From: Thermoguttaceae bacterium
GTDB taxonomy: Bacteria; Planctomycetota; Planctomycetia; Pirellulales; Thermoguttaceae
DNA: 64,000 nt
Direction: 5' to 3'
Assembly (NCBI GenBank): GCA_017939795.1
Contig: JAGBAA010000088.1
Coordinates: forward strand, 26,471-90,470
The notes beneath the pieces were generated by a model, which saw only the letters and a program-made list of their open reading frames with translations, ran no database searches and was not told where the DNA came from. Both the position numbers and the translations under genes were made by a program. Shown in pieces: positions 17,472 to 26,650 of the stretch; the stretch's first letter is position 1; each line of letters starts with the position of its first letter.

Positions 17472-20225
17472 CTACCGTTTTTCGGTCTCCATTTCCGGCA
17501 CGTACCAGAAGGACCGCCAGTAGCGTTCTTCCACATCGTACGGATCGATGGAGGCTTTCGGCGTCGTGTCGGGCGGGAGGATGCCGTAGCGGATCATCTC
17601 GCGCAGGTAGCCCCATCGCGGAGTGAATTTCTGTGGGCAGTCCGGGCCATTGTTTGGGCTGGGGTGGAGCATCGAGAACCGATTGTCTTCCTCCAGAATG
17701 TACCGTCTGCCGCGCTGAATGTACTTCAAAATCAGCTGGTAGTCCGGGTCATTCGTGTCCGCGAAAACTTTCTTCCCGGAAGCCGCCTCGCATTTTCCAA
17801 GCCCGCCGAACTCTTTCGAGAGCGGAGCGCGAAGGACTTTTGATTTTTCCGGGTAGGAGAGATTCCAGATCTCGTGCCGATTATACCGTCCGGACTCCTC
17901 GCACATATCGTGAACGACATACCGATTTTTCTGCGGCGGCCAGTAGACCGTTTTGTATTCCGTGACCAGCGAATAGTTTCCGATCTTCTTTTCCGCTTCC
18001 GTCGGACAATGGCACGGATCGCATCGGCGTCGGATCGCGTCGCGGGACGGTTCCGTTTCGGGCCAGTCTGCGTCGTTTTGGATATTTTTGTGCGCGATAT
18101 AGTATCCCAGACCGCCGCATCCGCTTGCCGCATAGACTCCGGAATAGTTTGCGCCGGCGTCGAGCCAGTTTCGGATGATCTTCTGTTCCTCTTCCGGCAT
18201 CTTGACGCCTTCGTGCCCTTCCTCGATGAGCTTCAGCAGTCGGCTGGAGCCGGTCCCGATCTCATACGGGGCGAAATTCCCCATCGAGCGGTTTCGATTG
18301 TCGCCGAAGAGTTTCCGCCACGACATCTGCATGTAGCCGAACGTATAGAGCGGGTTCCAGTCGCCAGAAATGTTGAATCCGCCCTCTTCCCGGTCATGAT
18401 GATGGCACTTGAGGCAATGTCGATCCAGGATCGGCTGAATATCGCGCGGGAAAACGAAGATCTCCGGCACCCCCGCGATTTTTTCCGGCTTGACCGGGAC
18501 GGTACGCAGAAGACGATTCAGCCGGTCGCGTTCCTCGGCACTCGGCGTCTCAGTCCGTTCTTCATGGCAGCCGATGCACGCAGTCACTTCACCCGGCATG
18601 ACGGACGTGAAGGAGTGCATCCGCTTCACACAGTGGTCGTTTTCGTCCATGGCACAAAACAGAACGCTCCGTTTCGCCGGAAGTTCAAAGTACGCGCTTC
18701 CATCTTCCGAGACCGGCACCGTCCCCAGCAGCCGCGTGACGGAGAAGGTCCCTTCGTTGGAGATCATGTCCATCCCGCCGGAGAAATTGACCGGTTTCGG
18801 CAGCACTTCGTAGATCTTGATCGCCTTGATCGTCCCGGGCTTCACGTCCTTCATCTTGCGCCCATGGTAGATATTCACGAGTGCCAGCGTTCCGTGAGCT
18901 TTCGACGGATCCGTCTGGTCCGGAATCACGACTTCCCGTTGACGCGGCATCACCGGACGCGCTTCCCCGATCCAGAAACCTGCTTTCTGGAGTTCCGCAG
19001 GGAGCGTAAAGAGCGTTCCGCTGCGTCCGTCAGCCGTCACGAGAATGATCTTTTCGCGGGCCGTTGCGAGAAAATGATCCACGCTGAACGCCCACGGATC
19101 AGAGTATTTCCCGCCTTTCGTAATGTACTGGACCGCCTTCGGGTCATCCGGCCCCAGCGTCGTGTCGAGCAGCACGACATTCCCCTGATGCTCTTTCCGA
19201 CCGTGCCCCGGCGAGAACGTGCAGACGATCCGGTCATTGCGTCCCGGGACCGGTTTCGGAGCCAGCATACAGTCCCACGTCGCGAAATTGCCGTAAAGGA
19301 CCATCTGTTTCGTGCCGTCCGGATTCACCGTCCAGAGGGAATGGTACGTTCCCCAGTGCCGGTCCACGTACTCCCACCGCATGTGCGCGACGCGCCCGTC
19401 ATGGAGGAACCACGGCGTGTTGTCCTGCTCCACATTAGACGAGATGCACTGAATATTCGAGCCGTCCAGCTCGCATTTGTGGAGTGTCCCGACCTGCGTA
19501 TAATAGCACTGAACATACCGGTTCGCACGGGTCGAACAGAAGATGATCTTATCGTCCGGCGTGTACGTCGGCTCATAGTCGTCCCAGCCGGCCGGCGAGT
19601 AGTCCTGAACGCCGTCGAGATTCTTCGGACTGCGGCGTATCTCGGTCGTTTCCAGCGGCTTGACTCCCGGAGGGATCGGAAATTCCGCATCCTCACCCAG
19701 TCCTGTGATCTGGCGCAGGCCCGTCCCGTCCAAATTCATCTCAAACAGACTGTAGTGTTTTTTCCCCTTCGGCAGATACGAAAAGATGAATTTCTTTCCA
19801 TCGTAGTGGATCTGCGGGTCGCGCACGTTCCCTTCCGGATCCTCAAAGATCTTTCGGCACGCTTTCGTCTTCACGTTGAAGATCCAGATCGCGCCTCCGG
19901 AGTTCCTCGGAAACGGCACCCGGCACGAATTGTCCGCATAGTAGCCGATGTTCGCGTACCAGTGCACGTCGGTACTTGGCTTCCGGGTCACGAAAAGGAT
20001 CTCCTCCGGCATCCCGTTCTCCTGAAACTCCGCAACGAGACTTTCCACAGACGCCGCCTGCGGTTTCGCAGCCGTTTGTGTTCCCTGCGCTCCTTCCGCG
20101 CCAGTTTTCGCCGCGAAAACATTTCCGGCTGTCAGACAAACGAAAATTCCGGCCAGCACGCCAAACAGTACGCCAACCGATTCAGATACCCCAAATGAAC
20201 GAAGAAAAAACGCGATTTTTTTCAT
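17472..20225 (-). CDS. secreted HzsA-related protein with three CxxCH motifs
   Basis: A 917-residue exported protein. Its N-terminal half resembles a TolB/WD-type beta-propeller (FVTRKPSTDVHWY, GGAIWIFNV, FSYLPKGKKHYSLFEMNLDGTGLRQIT, YEPTYTPDDKIIFCSTR). The C-terminal half has CIGCH, CLKCH and CDPCH, potential covalent haem sites. This architecture matches planctomycete proteins related to the alpha subunit of hydrazine synthase. Real anammox HzsA needs partner subunits that are absent here, so hydrazine synthesis is not implied; extracytoplasmic electron transfer is more likely. The ATG at 20225 follows AGGTGA and starts a signal peptide (MKKIAFFLRSF...NVFAA). The frame could begin 15 codons earlier without support. 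It is divergent from the oxidoreductase gene. Confidence 0.85.
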   Translation of the reverse strand: MKKIAFFLRSFGVSESVGVLFGVLAGIFVCLTAGNVFAAKTGAEGAQGTQTAAKPQAASVESLVAEFQENGMPEEILFVTRKPSTDVHWYANIGYYADNSCRVPFPRNSGGAIWIFNVKTKACRKIFEDPEGNVRDPQIHYDGKKFIFSYLPKGKKHYSLFEMNLDGTGLRQITGLGEDAEFPIPPGVKPLETTEIRRSPKNLDGVQDYSPAGWDDYEPTYTPDDKIIFCSTRANRYVQCYYTQVGTLHKCELDGSNIQCISSNVEQDNTPWFLHDGRVAHMRWEYVDRHWGTYHSLWTVNPDGTKQMVLYGNFATWDCMLAPKPVPGRNDRIVCTFSPGHGRKEHQGNVVLLDTTLGPDDPKAVQYITKGGKYSDPWAFSVDHFLATAREKIILVTADGRSGTLFTLPAELQKAGFWIGEARPVMPRQREVVIPDQTDPSKAHGTLALVNIYHGRKMKDVKPGTIKAIKIYEVLPKPVNFSGGMDMISNEGTFSVTRLLGTVPVSEDGSAYFELPAKRSVLFCAMDENDHCVKRMHSFTSVMPGEVTACIGCHEERTETPSAEERDRLNRLLRTVPVKPEKIAGVPEIFVFPRDIQPILDRHCLKCHHHDREEGGFNISGDWNPLYTFGYMQMSWRKLFGDNRNRSMGNFAPYEIGTGSSRLLKLIEEGHEGVKMPEEEQKIIRNWLDAGANYSGVYAASGCGGLGYYIAHKNIQNDADWPETEPSRDAIRRRCDPCHCPTEAEKKIGNYSLVTEYKTVYWPPQKNRYVVHDMCEESGRYNRHEIWNLSYPEKSKVLRAPLSKEFGGLGKCEAASGKKVFADTNDPDYQLILKYIQRGRRYILEEDNRFSMLHPSPNNGPDCPQKFTPRWGYLREMIRYGILPPDTTPKASIDPYDVEERYWRSFWYVPEMETEKR

Positions 20226-20340
20226 GAACTCACCTGCGTGACGGAGGGACGAAAAACGAAAACCACACACTCTTTTTTACCAGAGATCCCGCGGAAAGTC
20301 AAGGGGGGCAAAAAAACAAATCGCGTATCCGTCCGGCCTC

Positions 20341-20369
20341 TTGACTTTTTGCGCACTTTCCGCTATACT
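20341..20369 (+). promoter_or_regulatory. promoter of the Gfo/Idh/MocA gene
   Basis: TTGACT at 20341-20346 and TATACT at 20364-20369 are 17 bp apart, with AGAAGGAG at 20423-20430 before the ATG. Confidence 0.7.
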
Positions 20370-20436
20370 GAAATCAAAGAAAGGGCGTTTCTCTTTCTTT
20401 CCCGCCAAAATTCCTCAAGCTCAGAAGGAGTTTCCA

Positions 20437-21768
20437 ATGACTCAAAAGCTCACCCGCCGTACCTGTCTGAAAACGTCGCTCGCTGCTGGTTCCATCCTGC
20501 TGTGTCCTGTCTCTTCCGTATTCGCCAACCCGGTCAATGAACGGCTCAATACCGCGTTTGTCGGAGTCGGAGGCCGCGGAACGGCAAACCTGAACGAGAT
20601 CGCCAAGGATCCCCGTGTGCGCGTCGCAGCTCTGTGCGACATTGATGAAGGCCCGCTCAACCACCATGCTGCCCGGTTTCCGGACGCGAAAAAGTACGTG
20701 GATTACCGCGAACTGCTCAACGCGGCGGAAGGTCTCGACGCGCTGGTCTGCTCCACCGCGGATCACGCGCACGCCCCGGTCTGCATCCCGGCAATGCGGA
20801 AAGGAATGCACTGCTACTGCGAAAAACCGCTGACGCACGACATTGCCGAAGCGTTCCTGATGGGAAAAGTCGCTGCTGAGAACCGCGTCATCACACACAT
20901 GGGGACGGTCGCGCAGAGTCAGGAAGGGGCGATCCGCACGGTGGAAATGATCCGAAACGGCGACCTTGGCGACGTGAAGGAAGTCCACATCACGACGAAC
21001 CGACCGATCTGGCCGCAGGGATTCGACCGGCCCGACGGCGAGGACCCGATCCCCGCGTCGCTCCATTGGGACCTCTTCCTCAACAGTGCGCCGGAGCGTC
21101 CGTTCAAAATGCACTGGCCGGAAGGACACCCGGCTGCCGGACAGCGCGTTTACACGCCGTTCGTCTGGCGCGGCTGGCAGGATTTCGGGACCGGAGCGCT
21201 CGGCGACATCGCTCCGCACGCCATGAACGTCATTTTCTGGGCTTTGGAACTCGGAATGCCGAATCACGTGGAAGTGATCGAAACCTCCGGAATGAAGCCG
21301 GAAATGTTCCCCGACTGGAGCATCATCCGGTTTGATTTCCCGGAAAAAGCAGGACGCGCCGCCATGTCGATCTACTGGTACGACGGAAACAAGCCGTTCC
21401 TCGATTCCGTCGAAGGCCCGCAGCGCGGCGGAACGCTCATCATCGGGACACGCGGACGCGCAAGCGTTGGCGGACGCCCCGTCGGCGGCGAGTACGAAGG
21501 GAAAGAGTACCAGTTCCCAGCCCAAACCATCCGCCGCAGAAAAGAGATCCATGCCGAGTGGGTAGACTGCATTTACGAAAACCGTCCGACCGGCTGTCCG
21601 TTTGAGTACTCCGGCCCATTCACCGCCGCCTACCTCCTGGGCAACATCGCGCTGAAGACCGGCCGTGCGCTCAACTGGGACGAAACGACCCGCCGAATCA
21701 CCAACTGCGATGAGGCCAACCAGTTCGTGAAACGTACTTACCGCAAGGGATTTGAAGTCGAATTCTAA
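20437..21768 (+). CDS. Tat-exported Gfo/Idh/MocA family oxidoreductase
   Basis: A 443-residue NAD(P)-dependent sugar/polyol-type dehydrogenase. It opens with a twin-arginine signal (MTQKLTRRTCLKTSLAAGS), so it is probably folded with cofactor and exported to the periplasm. The Rossmann motif NTAFVGVGGRG lies at about residues 40-50 and the family Glu-Lys-Pro (CYCEKPLTH) at about 130. The second domain carries WHWDLF-like and GDIAPHAMN motifs seen in planctomycete members. The start was placed at 20437 because AGAAGGAG and the Tat signal follow in order; an upstream in-frame ATG would start on the promoter. The substrate is unknown; secreted family members act on sugars from degraded polymers, which fits the glycosidase-like neighbours. 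Confidence 0.9.
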   Translation: MTQKLTRRTCLKTSLAAGSILLCPVSSVFANPVNERLNTAFVGVGGRGTANLNEIAKDPRVRVAALCDIDEGPLNHHAARFPDAKKYVDYRELLNAAEGLDALVCSTADHAHAPVCIPAMRKGMHCYCEKPLTHDIAEAFLMGKVAAENRVITHMGTVAQSQEGAIRTVEMIRNGDLGDVKEVHITTNRPIWPQGFDRPDGEDPIPASLHWDLFLNSAPERPFKMHWPEGHPAAGQRVYTPFVWRGWQDFGTGALGDIAPHAMNVIFWALELGMPNHVEVIETSGMKPEMFPDWSIIRFDFPEKAGRAAMSIYWYDGNKPFLDSVEGPQRGGTLIIGTRGRASVGGRPVGGEYEGKEYQFPAQTIRRRKEIHAEWVDCIYENRPTGCPFEYSGPFTAAYLLGNIALKTGRALNWDETTRRITNCDEANQFVKRTYRKGFEVEF

Positions 21769-21782
21769 ACCGGACAAGCAGA

Positions 21783-21817
21783 AAGGGGGAGTCCGCAGCA
21801 GATGCAGACTTCCCCTT
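21783..21817. terminator. bidirectional hairpin between convergent genes
   Basis: A 15-base arm (21783-21797) pairs with 21803-21817 with one G.T pair and one mismatch around a 5-base loop. It serves the oxidoreductase gene and, on the other strand, the DUF4177 operon, where it is followed by CTTTCTG rather than a clean T-run. Confidence 0.6.
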
Positions 21818-21822
21818 CTCCA

Positions 21823-22119
21823 TTAATCATTAGTTTCCGGTAAACGCGCGGGATTTATCAATGCCACAATTCCACTGCCATACCATGCGATACCGTCTCT
21901 TGAAAACCAGCTTTTCGAACGTTTTTGACCATATTCAAAATCCACGATCGAATTTCCACCATACCTCAAAACAAGTTCTATCATTTTTTCTTTAACTTCA
22001 TCGAGTGATTTTAATTGACTGTTTTGATTATCTATTTGGGTGGAAATATTCGCTATCAAATGACAATTCTGCGGCATTCCCTCAACAAAGAAAATACTTT
22101 TATACACAGACCAATACAT
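21823..22119 (-). CDS. small hypothetical protein (98 aa)
   Basis: I do not recognise this 98-residue protein. It is soluble, with a central helix (LDEVKEKMIELVLRYGG) followed by short strands (NSIVDFEYGQKRS, WYGSGIVALINP). The pattern faintly recalls small YbjQ-like or secreted-lipoprotein-like folds, but there is no diagnostic motif. The ATG at 22119 lies three bases after the stop of the upstream DUF4177 gene, with GGGAGAGGA in that gene's end, so translational coupling is likely. It is the last gene of an AT-rich three-gene operon. Confidence 0.6.
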   Translation of the reverse strand: MYWSVYKSIFFVEGMPQNCHLIANISTQIDNQNSQLKSLDEVKEKMIELVLRYGGNSIVDFEYGQKRSKSWFSRDGIAWYGSGIVALINPARLPETND

Positions 22120-22122
22120 TAC

Positions 22123-22320
22123 TTAATACGTCCTCTCCCTTTCCAAAATAATAATGATCTCTTCTCTGTTACCAGTAAACGCCGGAATGGATGCAGTCGC
22201 CGCTGTGACAACTTGCCATCCCTGTGACGCATAAGCATTAAGAGCCTTTTCTAATGTTTCCGGATCAAATTCTCCAGTACTCCACTTATCTTTCTGTGTT
22301 AAAACTTTGTATTCTTTCAT
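22123..22320 (-). CDS. DUF4177 domain protein
   Basis: A 65-residue protein matching the DUF4177 pattern: MKEYKVLTQKD, an amphipathic helix with LEKALNAYASQGWQVVTA, then a strand and the terminal EIIIILER. Function of the family is unknown. AAGGAG seven bases before the ATG is a strong ribosome site. It lies 40 bases after the stop of the upstream secreted-protein gene and three bases before the next start, in the middle of the operon. Confidence 0.8.
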   Translation of the reverse strand: MKEYKVLTQKDKWSTGEFDPETLEKALNAYASQGWQVVTAATASIPAFTGNREEIIIILERERTY

Positions 22321-22360
22321 TTTGTTCTCCTTAAATAAAATAATTGTGGTTCAAAACTTT

Positions 22361-23464
22361 TTAATATTCCAGCGGCGGAGGTGCCAGGTTTCCATCTGTA
22401 TTATTCATCGTTTTCAGATGTTCCTGCCAAATCTGACGCCCGATTTTTTCATAGTATCCATCCTTCGTTTTTTCTTCTTCATCATACTGATAGGTAAATG
22501 ATGTAGAATACGCAGGTGAATAAAGCTCGATTTTTACATTTTGTACCTGAAAAGCTGTATTTCTAAAAACTACGTTTACAAGTTCCAACGACTCTAATTC
22601 TGAAAACAGCCATTCCTTCTCCCATCGTTCTACAAAATAATAGTTGGTTACAGAATTTCCATCTTTGCCTGTAATTGTCGCGATCACGCACACATCATAA
22701 AGTGTCTCTCCATTATTAAACAATTTAAGCCAATCATGATCATTCGTTCCATTTTCATCAAAATCGACCACGATCCTTCCATTGTTCATGGTAATTTCAG
22801 CAGCATATTGCGGTGCCAATTCATAAAATGAGGCCCCCAATTTTTCTCCTTTTAAGAGCAGTTTCTCCAAATTTTTAGCTTCATTTTCCAGGTTGGCCAA
22901 AGCATTCGCTGCAGCAGATCTGATCTGTGCTTCTGAATTGGCCACATTATCAGCATCGCTCAATACTTTTCCTGAAAAATTTGACGGAATGCCATACGAC
23001 CAAAGGAAACCGTCCGCCGCTCCAGAAAAAAAGGCTTCCCAGCCGCTGGGAGATTCCGGAAGATTCTCGTAGGCAATTCCGAGTTCTTCCAATGCCGCCT
23101 CGGATTCAATGATCCCCACAAAAGAAGCATAACACTTCTCCATCCATTCCATGTTCTTTTCTTTGTAATACTCAAATTCCCGATTATCAAAAGATAGATT
23201 TTGGAGTTTTGTGTACTCTTGCTCCATTTCCTCAAGTACTTTTAACGGATCATCATCATCTTGTTCTTTCAGCTCTTCTTCCGTGAGCAATTCATCTGTC
23301 TCGCAAAAATATGCCAGTTTGAAATAATCCCGAATCTCCTGTTTCGAGATTACCGGTGCAGCAGGTGCCGGTTTCGCCGGCATTTCCTGCCCTAACACGA
23401 TACCACCGGTATATCCCAGAAAAATCCCCCAAACAATCGTGAAAATCTTCAAGCATTTTTTCAT
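22361..23464 (-). CDS. secreted hypothetical protein of the AT-rich island
   Basis: A 367-residue protein with a signal peptide (MKKCLKIFTIVWGIFLGYTGGIVLGQ) and no recognisable family. The mature protein begins with a Pro/Ala linker and an acidic helical region (EELKEQDDDDPLKVLEEMEQEY). A Ser/Gly segment follows with a helical stretch at about 185-225, and a C-terminal beta region (NYYFVERWEKEW, NVVFRNTAFQVQNVKIELYSP). AGGAGA precedes the ATG at 23464; an in-frame extension of 19 codons upstream lacks a ribosome site. Base composition is visibly AT-richer than in flanking genes, as for the two genes after it, suggesting a separately acquired unit. Confidence 0.65.
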   Translation of the reverse strand: MKKCLKIFTIVWGIFLGYTGGIVLGQEMPAKPAPAAPVISKQEIRDYFKLAYFCETDELLTEEELKEQDDDDPLKVLEEMEQEYTKLQNLSFDNREFEYYKEKNMEWMEKCYASFVGIIESEAALEELGIAYENLPESPSGWEAFFSGAADGFLWSYGIPSNFSGKVLSDADNVANSEAQIRSAAANALANLENEAKNLEKLLLKGEKLGASFYELAPQYAAEITMNNGRIVVDFDENGTNDHDWLKLFNNGETLYDVCVIATITGKDGNSVTNYYFVERWEKEWLFSELESLELVNVVFRNTAFQVQNVKIELYSPAYSTSFTYQYDEEEKTKDGYYEKIGRQIWQEHLKTMNNTDGNLAPPPLEY

Positions 23465-23577
23465 GACATATTCTCCTGATATGAAATTTTCAATAAGGGA
23501 ATTTATCTCCCTCCTTCTCATAGAACGTAGAGGTGTTATACAAATATTTATTTTTCTTCCAAAAATTTCCGGAACTA

Positions 23578-23606
23578 TTGACAGACCGGAACGTTTCGTC
23601 TATAAT
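23578..23606 (+). promoter_or_regulatory. consensus promoter of the ceramidase pair
   Basis: TTGACA (23578-23583) and TATAAT (23601-23606) are separated by exactly 17 bp, a perfect sigma70 consensus. An AAAGGA site follows at about 23650. Confidence 0.85.
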
Positions 23607-23665
23607 TGAAGTTGAAATTCATCTGTTTTTTACCTTCCCGCCTTCCCAGAAAGGAATCCTACCCA

Positions 23666-25081
23666 ATGAAATTGAAGATCTTCTCAATTTTGTCGATACT
23701 TCTGCTCAGCGTTTCGGCCCTGTTCGCACAGGACGCAGCGTCAAAGACAGAACCGTTTCAGCTTGGACTGGCAGTGACGGACATCACGCCGCCGCTGAGT
23801 TACCCCATGGCCGGGTACTATAGTATCCGTCTCTCGGAAGGGACGCTGGATCCGCTGATGCTCCGTGCGTTCTGCTTCAAACAGGGGGACGAAATGTGCG
23901 TCCTGGCCATCAGCGATTCCCTCTATGTCTACGCGGACACCACCGCCGAAGTGAAACGCCGCATTCAGGAAAAAACCGGTCTTTCCGGCGATTCCGTCTT
24001 CATCCTCGGAACACACACGCACACGGGTCCGAGCTGGCGGCATTACGATCGGACGGTCACGATGGAACAAAACATGGCGGCGGCCGAAAAGAACGACTAC
24101 CGCGCGTTCAACTACAAAGCGTACTGGGTCGAACTGGCTGAAAAGACCATCCTCGAATCGATCCAGAAGGTCCGGCCGGTCTCCTTTTCCGTCGGAAAGA
24201 CCAGCGTGACGGATCTTTCCTTCAATCGCCGCTACTTCATGAAAAACACGGATGTGGTCCGGTGCAATCCCGGCGTCGGAAATCCGAACATCATCCGCCC
24301 GGCCGGTCCGATCGATCCGGATCTCTATGGGATCCTGTTCCGCGATGCCGAACAGAAGCCGTTCGCCTCGATCTCCAGTTTCGCGCTGCATCTCGACACG
24401 ACCGGCGGCGTGCAATTCAGTGCAGACTACCCCAGTTACCTCCATAAGATCCTCCGCGAAAAATTCGGTTCTGATTTCATTTCCGCATTCGGCACCGGAA
24501 CCTGCGGCGACATCAATCACATTAATGTCAATGCCTCGGCTCCAAGACAGCGTGCGCCGGAGATCGGCACAGCACTTGGAAAGGCCCTTGCCGCACTTTA
24601 CGAAAGCGATCTCCAGGAAGCAAAGCCGTCGCTTGCCCACGCATTCCGCTCCCTGACGCTTGAACGCCTCCAGTTTTCCGAGGAAGAGACTGCCAAAGCA
24701 CGTGAACTCCGCAAGGAGATCCTGAATCCGAAGTCCGAAGTACCGTTCCTGGAACGTGTCCGGATCGGAAATGTCGTCAGCCTCGCCAACTGGCCGATCG
24801 AACATAAAGCGGAAGTCGGGGCGATCCGTCTGAGCGGCGATACCGCCATCGTCATCCTTCCGGGCGAGATCTTCGTGGAACTGGGACTCGACATCAAACG
24901 CCGTTCACCGTTCAAAAACACGATCGTGCTGGAACTTTCCCAGCAGGATGCCCGATACATTCCGACGCGCAAGGCGTTCAAAGAAGGAAGCTACGAAACG
25001 ATCAACGTCCTTTTCCCCGAAGGGACCGGCGAGCGTTTTGTAGAAGCCGCGATGGAATGTCTTGAAGAACTCAAAAAATAG
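23666..25081 (+). CDS. neutral/alkaline ceramidase-like secreted hydrolase, copy 1
   Basis: A 471-residue exported protein with signal peptide (MKLKIFSILSILLLSVSALFA) and the N-terminal domain of neutral/alkaline non-lysosomal ceramidases. Typical elements are LAVTDITPPLSYPMAGYY, the zinc site HTHTGP at about residue 115, a FGTGTCGDINH segment and LPGEIFVELG. Family enzymes hydrolyse the N-acyl bond of ceramides, but the shorter bacterial relatives are often of unproven substrate. The ATG at 23666 has AAAGGA upstream; an earlier in-frame ATG would lie inside the promoter. A close paralogue follows after 98 bases, so the two are likely cotranscribed. Confidence 0.88.
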   Translation: MKLKIFSILSILLLSVSALFAQDAASKTEPFQLGLAVTDITPPLSYPMAGYYSIRLSEGTLDPLMLRAFCFKQGDEMCVLAISDSLYVYADTTAEVKRRIQEKTGLSGDSVFILGTHTHTGPSWRHYDRTVTMEQNMAAAEKNDYRAFNYKAYWVELAEKTILESIQKVRPVSFSVGKTSVTDLSFNRRYFMKNTDVVRCNPGVGNPNIIRPAGPIDPDLYGILFRDAEQKPFASISSFALHLDTTGGVQFSADYPSYLHKILREKFGSDFISAFGTGTCGDINHINVNASAPRQRAPEIGTALGKALAALYESDLQEAKPSLAHAFRSLTLERLQFSEEETAKARELRKEILNPKSEVPFLERVRIGNVVSLANWPIEHKAEVGAIRLSGDTAIVILPGEIFVELGLDIKRRSPFKNTIVLELSQQDARYIPTRKAFKEGSYETINVLFPEGTGERFVEAAMECLEELKK

Positions 25082-25179
25082 GATCTCCCGATCCGCAAGG
25101 AAACCGCGGTGCCGACTTCATTCTGCTCCGCGGTTCTCAATGTTTTTTTCTCCGCCGATTTCAGAAAGGATCCCCGCCC

Positions 25180-26631
25180 ATGAAATTGAAGATCTTCACT
25201 GTTTTTCCGAAACTTTTACTCACAGTTTCAGCAGTCCTTGCCATTTCAGCAGTTTTCGCCGTTTCCGCACAGAATACGGTTCACGCCGCCGTTTCAGACC
25301 CCGCACCGCTTGAAGTCGGGATCGGAGTGACGGAGATCACGCCGCCGCTGAGCTACCCCATGGCCGGATACTACAGCAAACGGCTTTCGGACGGCGTACT
25401 GGACCCGCTGATGCTCCGTGCATTCTGCTTCAAACAGGGGGACGAAATGTGCGTCCTGGCCATCAGCGACTCCATTTACGTCTACGATGACGTCACGGCC
25501 GAAGTGAAACGCCGCATTCAGGAAAAGACCGGTCTCTCCGCAGATGCCGTCTTCCTCGTCGGTACGCATACGCACACCGGCCCCGTCTGGATGAAATACG
25601 ACCGGAAGATCACCCCGGAAGAAAACCTGGCCGCCGCCGCAAGAAATGACCATGAAGCGTTCAACTACAAAGCGTTCTGGGTCGAACAGACCGAAAAAGC
25701 GATCCTGGAATCGTTGAAAAACGTCCGTCCCGCGTCGCTCTCCATTGGAAAAACGTCCGTCACGGATCTTTCCTTCAACCGACGCTACTTCATGAAAGAT
25801 TCCGACCAGGTCCGATTCAATCCCGGCGTTCTGAATCCGAACATCATCCGCCCGGCCGGTCCGATCGACCCGGACCTCTTCGGGATCCTGTTCCGCGATG
25901 CCGAAAAGAAGCCGTTCGCGTCACTTTCCAATTTCGCGCTCCATCTCGACACGACCGGCGGCACGAAGTTCAGCGCAGACTATCCGTTCTACATCCAGAC
26001 CGTCCTGCGTGAGAGATTCGGCGCGGACTTCATCTCCGGTTTCGGGATCGGGACCTGCGGCGACATCAATCACGTGGACGTCACCAACCGCCACCGACGC
26101 CGTGCTCCGGAAATCGGAACGGAACTCGGAAAACGCCTCGCGGCACTCTACGACGGCGAACTCTCTGAACTTTCCCCGTCTCTCGATTCCGCGATGCGCA
26201 CTCTGACCGTCAAACGTCAGGAATTCACCGAAGAGCAGATCGCCCGGGCACGCGAACTTCGGAAGGAAGTCATGAACACCAGCTCTCAGCTCACGTTCCT
26301 GGAACGGGTCGAAGTCGGCAAGATCGTCAACCTTTCCACCCTCCCGCTCGAACACCAGGTCGAAGTCGGCGCGATCCGTCTGAGCAGCGACACGGCCATC
26401 GTTCTGCTTCCGGGCGAGATCTTCGTCGAACTGGGGCAGGATCTTAAACGCCGCTCGCCGTTCAAAAACACGATCATCATCGAGCTTTCCCAGACGAACG
26501 CGAAATACATTCCGACGCGCAAGGCTTTCAAAGAAGGGAGCTACGAGACGATCAACGTCCTTTTCCCGGAAGGGACCGGCGAACGTTTCATCGACGCGGC
26601 CATGGAATGTCTTGAAGAACTGAAGAAGTAA
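25180..26631 (+). CDS. neutral/alkaline ceramidase-like secreted hydrolase, copy 2
   Basis: A 483-residue paralogue of the preceding gene, alike over its whole length and identical in many blocks (PMAGYYS, DPLMLRAFCFKQGDEMC, HTHTGP, FIPTRKAFKEGSYETIN-like ending). It too begins with a signal peptide and MKLKIF. The main differences are a longer Ala/Val-rich leader and scattered substitutions. The copies probably arose by tandem duplication and then diverged in substrate or expression. AAAGGA lies before the ATG; no separate promoter is evident in the 98-base gap. A dispersed palindrome follows the stop codon. Confidence 0.88.
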   Translation: MKLKIFTVFPKLLLTVSAVLAISAVFAVSAQNTVHAAVSDPAPLEVGIGVTEITPPLSYPMAGYYSKRLSDGVLDPLMLRAFCFKQGDEMCVLAISDSIYVYDDVTAEVKRRIQEKTGLSADAVFLVGTHTHTGPVWMKYDRKITPEENLAAAARNDHEAFNYKAFWVEQTEKAILESLKNVRPASLSIGKTSVTDLSFNRRYFMKDSDQVRFNPGVLNPNIIRPAGPIDPDLFGILFRDAEKKPFASLSNFALHLDTTGGTKFSADYPFYIQTVLRERFGADFISGFGIGTCGDINHVDVTNRHRRRAPEIGTELGKRLAALYDGELSELSPSLDSAMRTLTVKRQEFTEEQIARARELRKEVMNTSSQLTFLERVEVGKIVNLSTLPLEHQVEVGAIRLSSDTAIVLLPGEIFVELGQDLKRRSPFKNTIIIELSQTNAKYIPTRKAFKEGSYETINVLFPEGTGERFIDAAMECLEELKK

Positions 26632-26650
26632 ATTGGAAGGCCTCCGAAAA

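Noticed and set aside
17874..20198. 774-codon plus-strand open frame over the HzsA-related gene
   Set aside because: Arg/His/Pro-rich translation antisense to a gene with signal peptide and CxxCH motifs; codon-bias artefact.
21823..23464. Toxin-antitoxin or phage-defence system in the AT-rich operon
   Set aside because: No toxin, nuclease or defence motif is visible, and one product has a signal peptide; only the composition is unusual.
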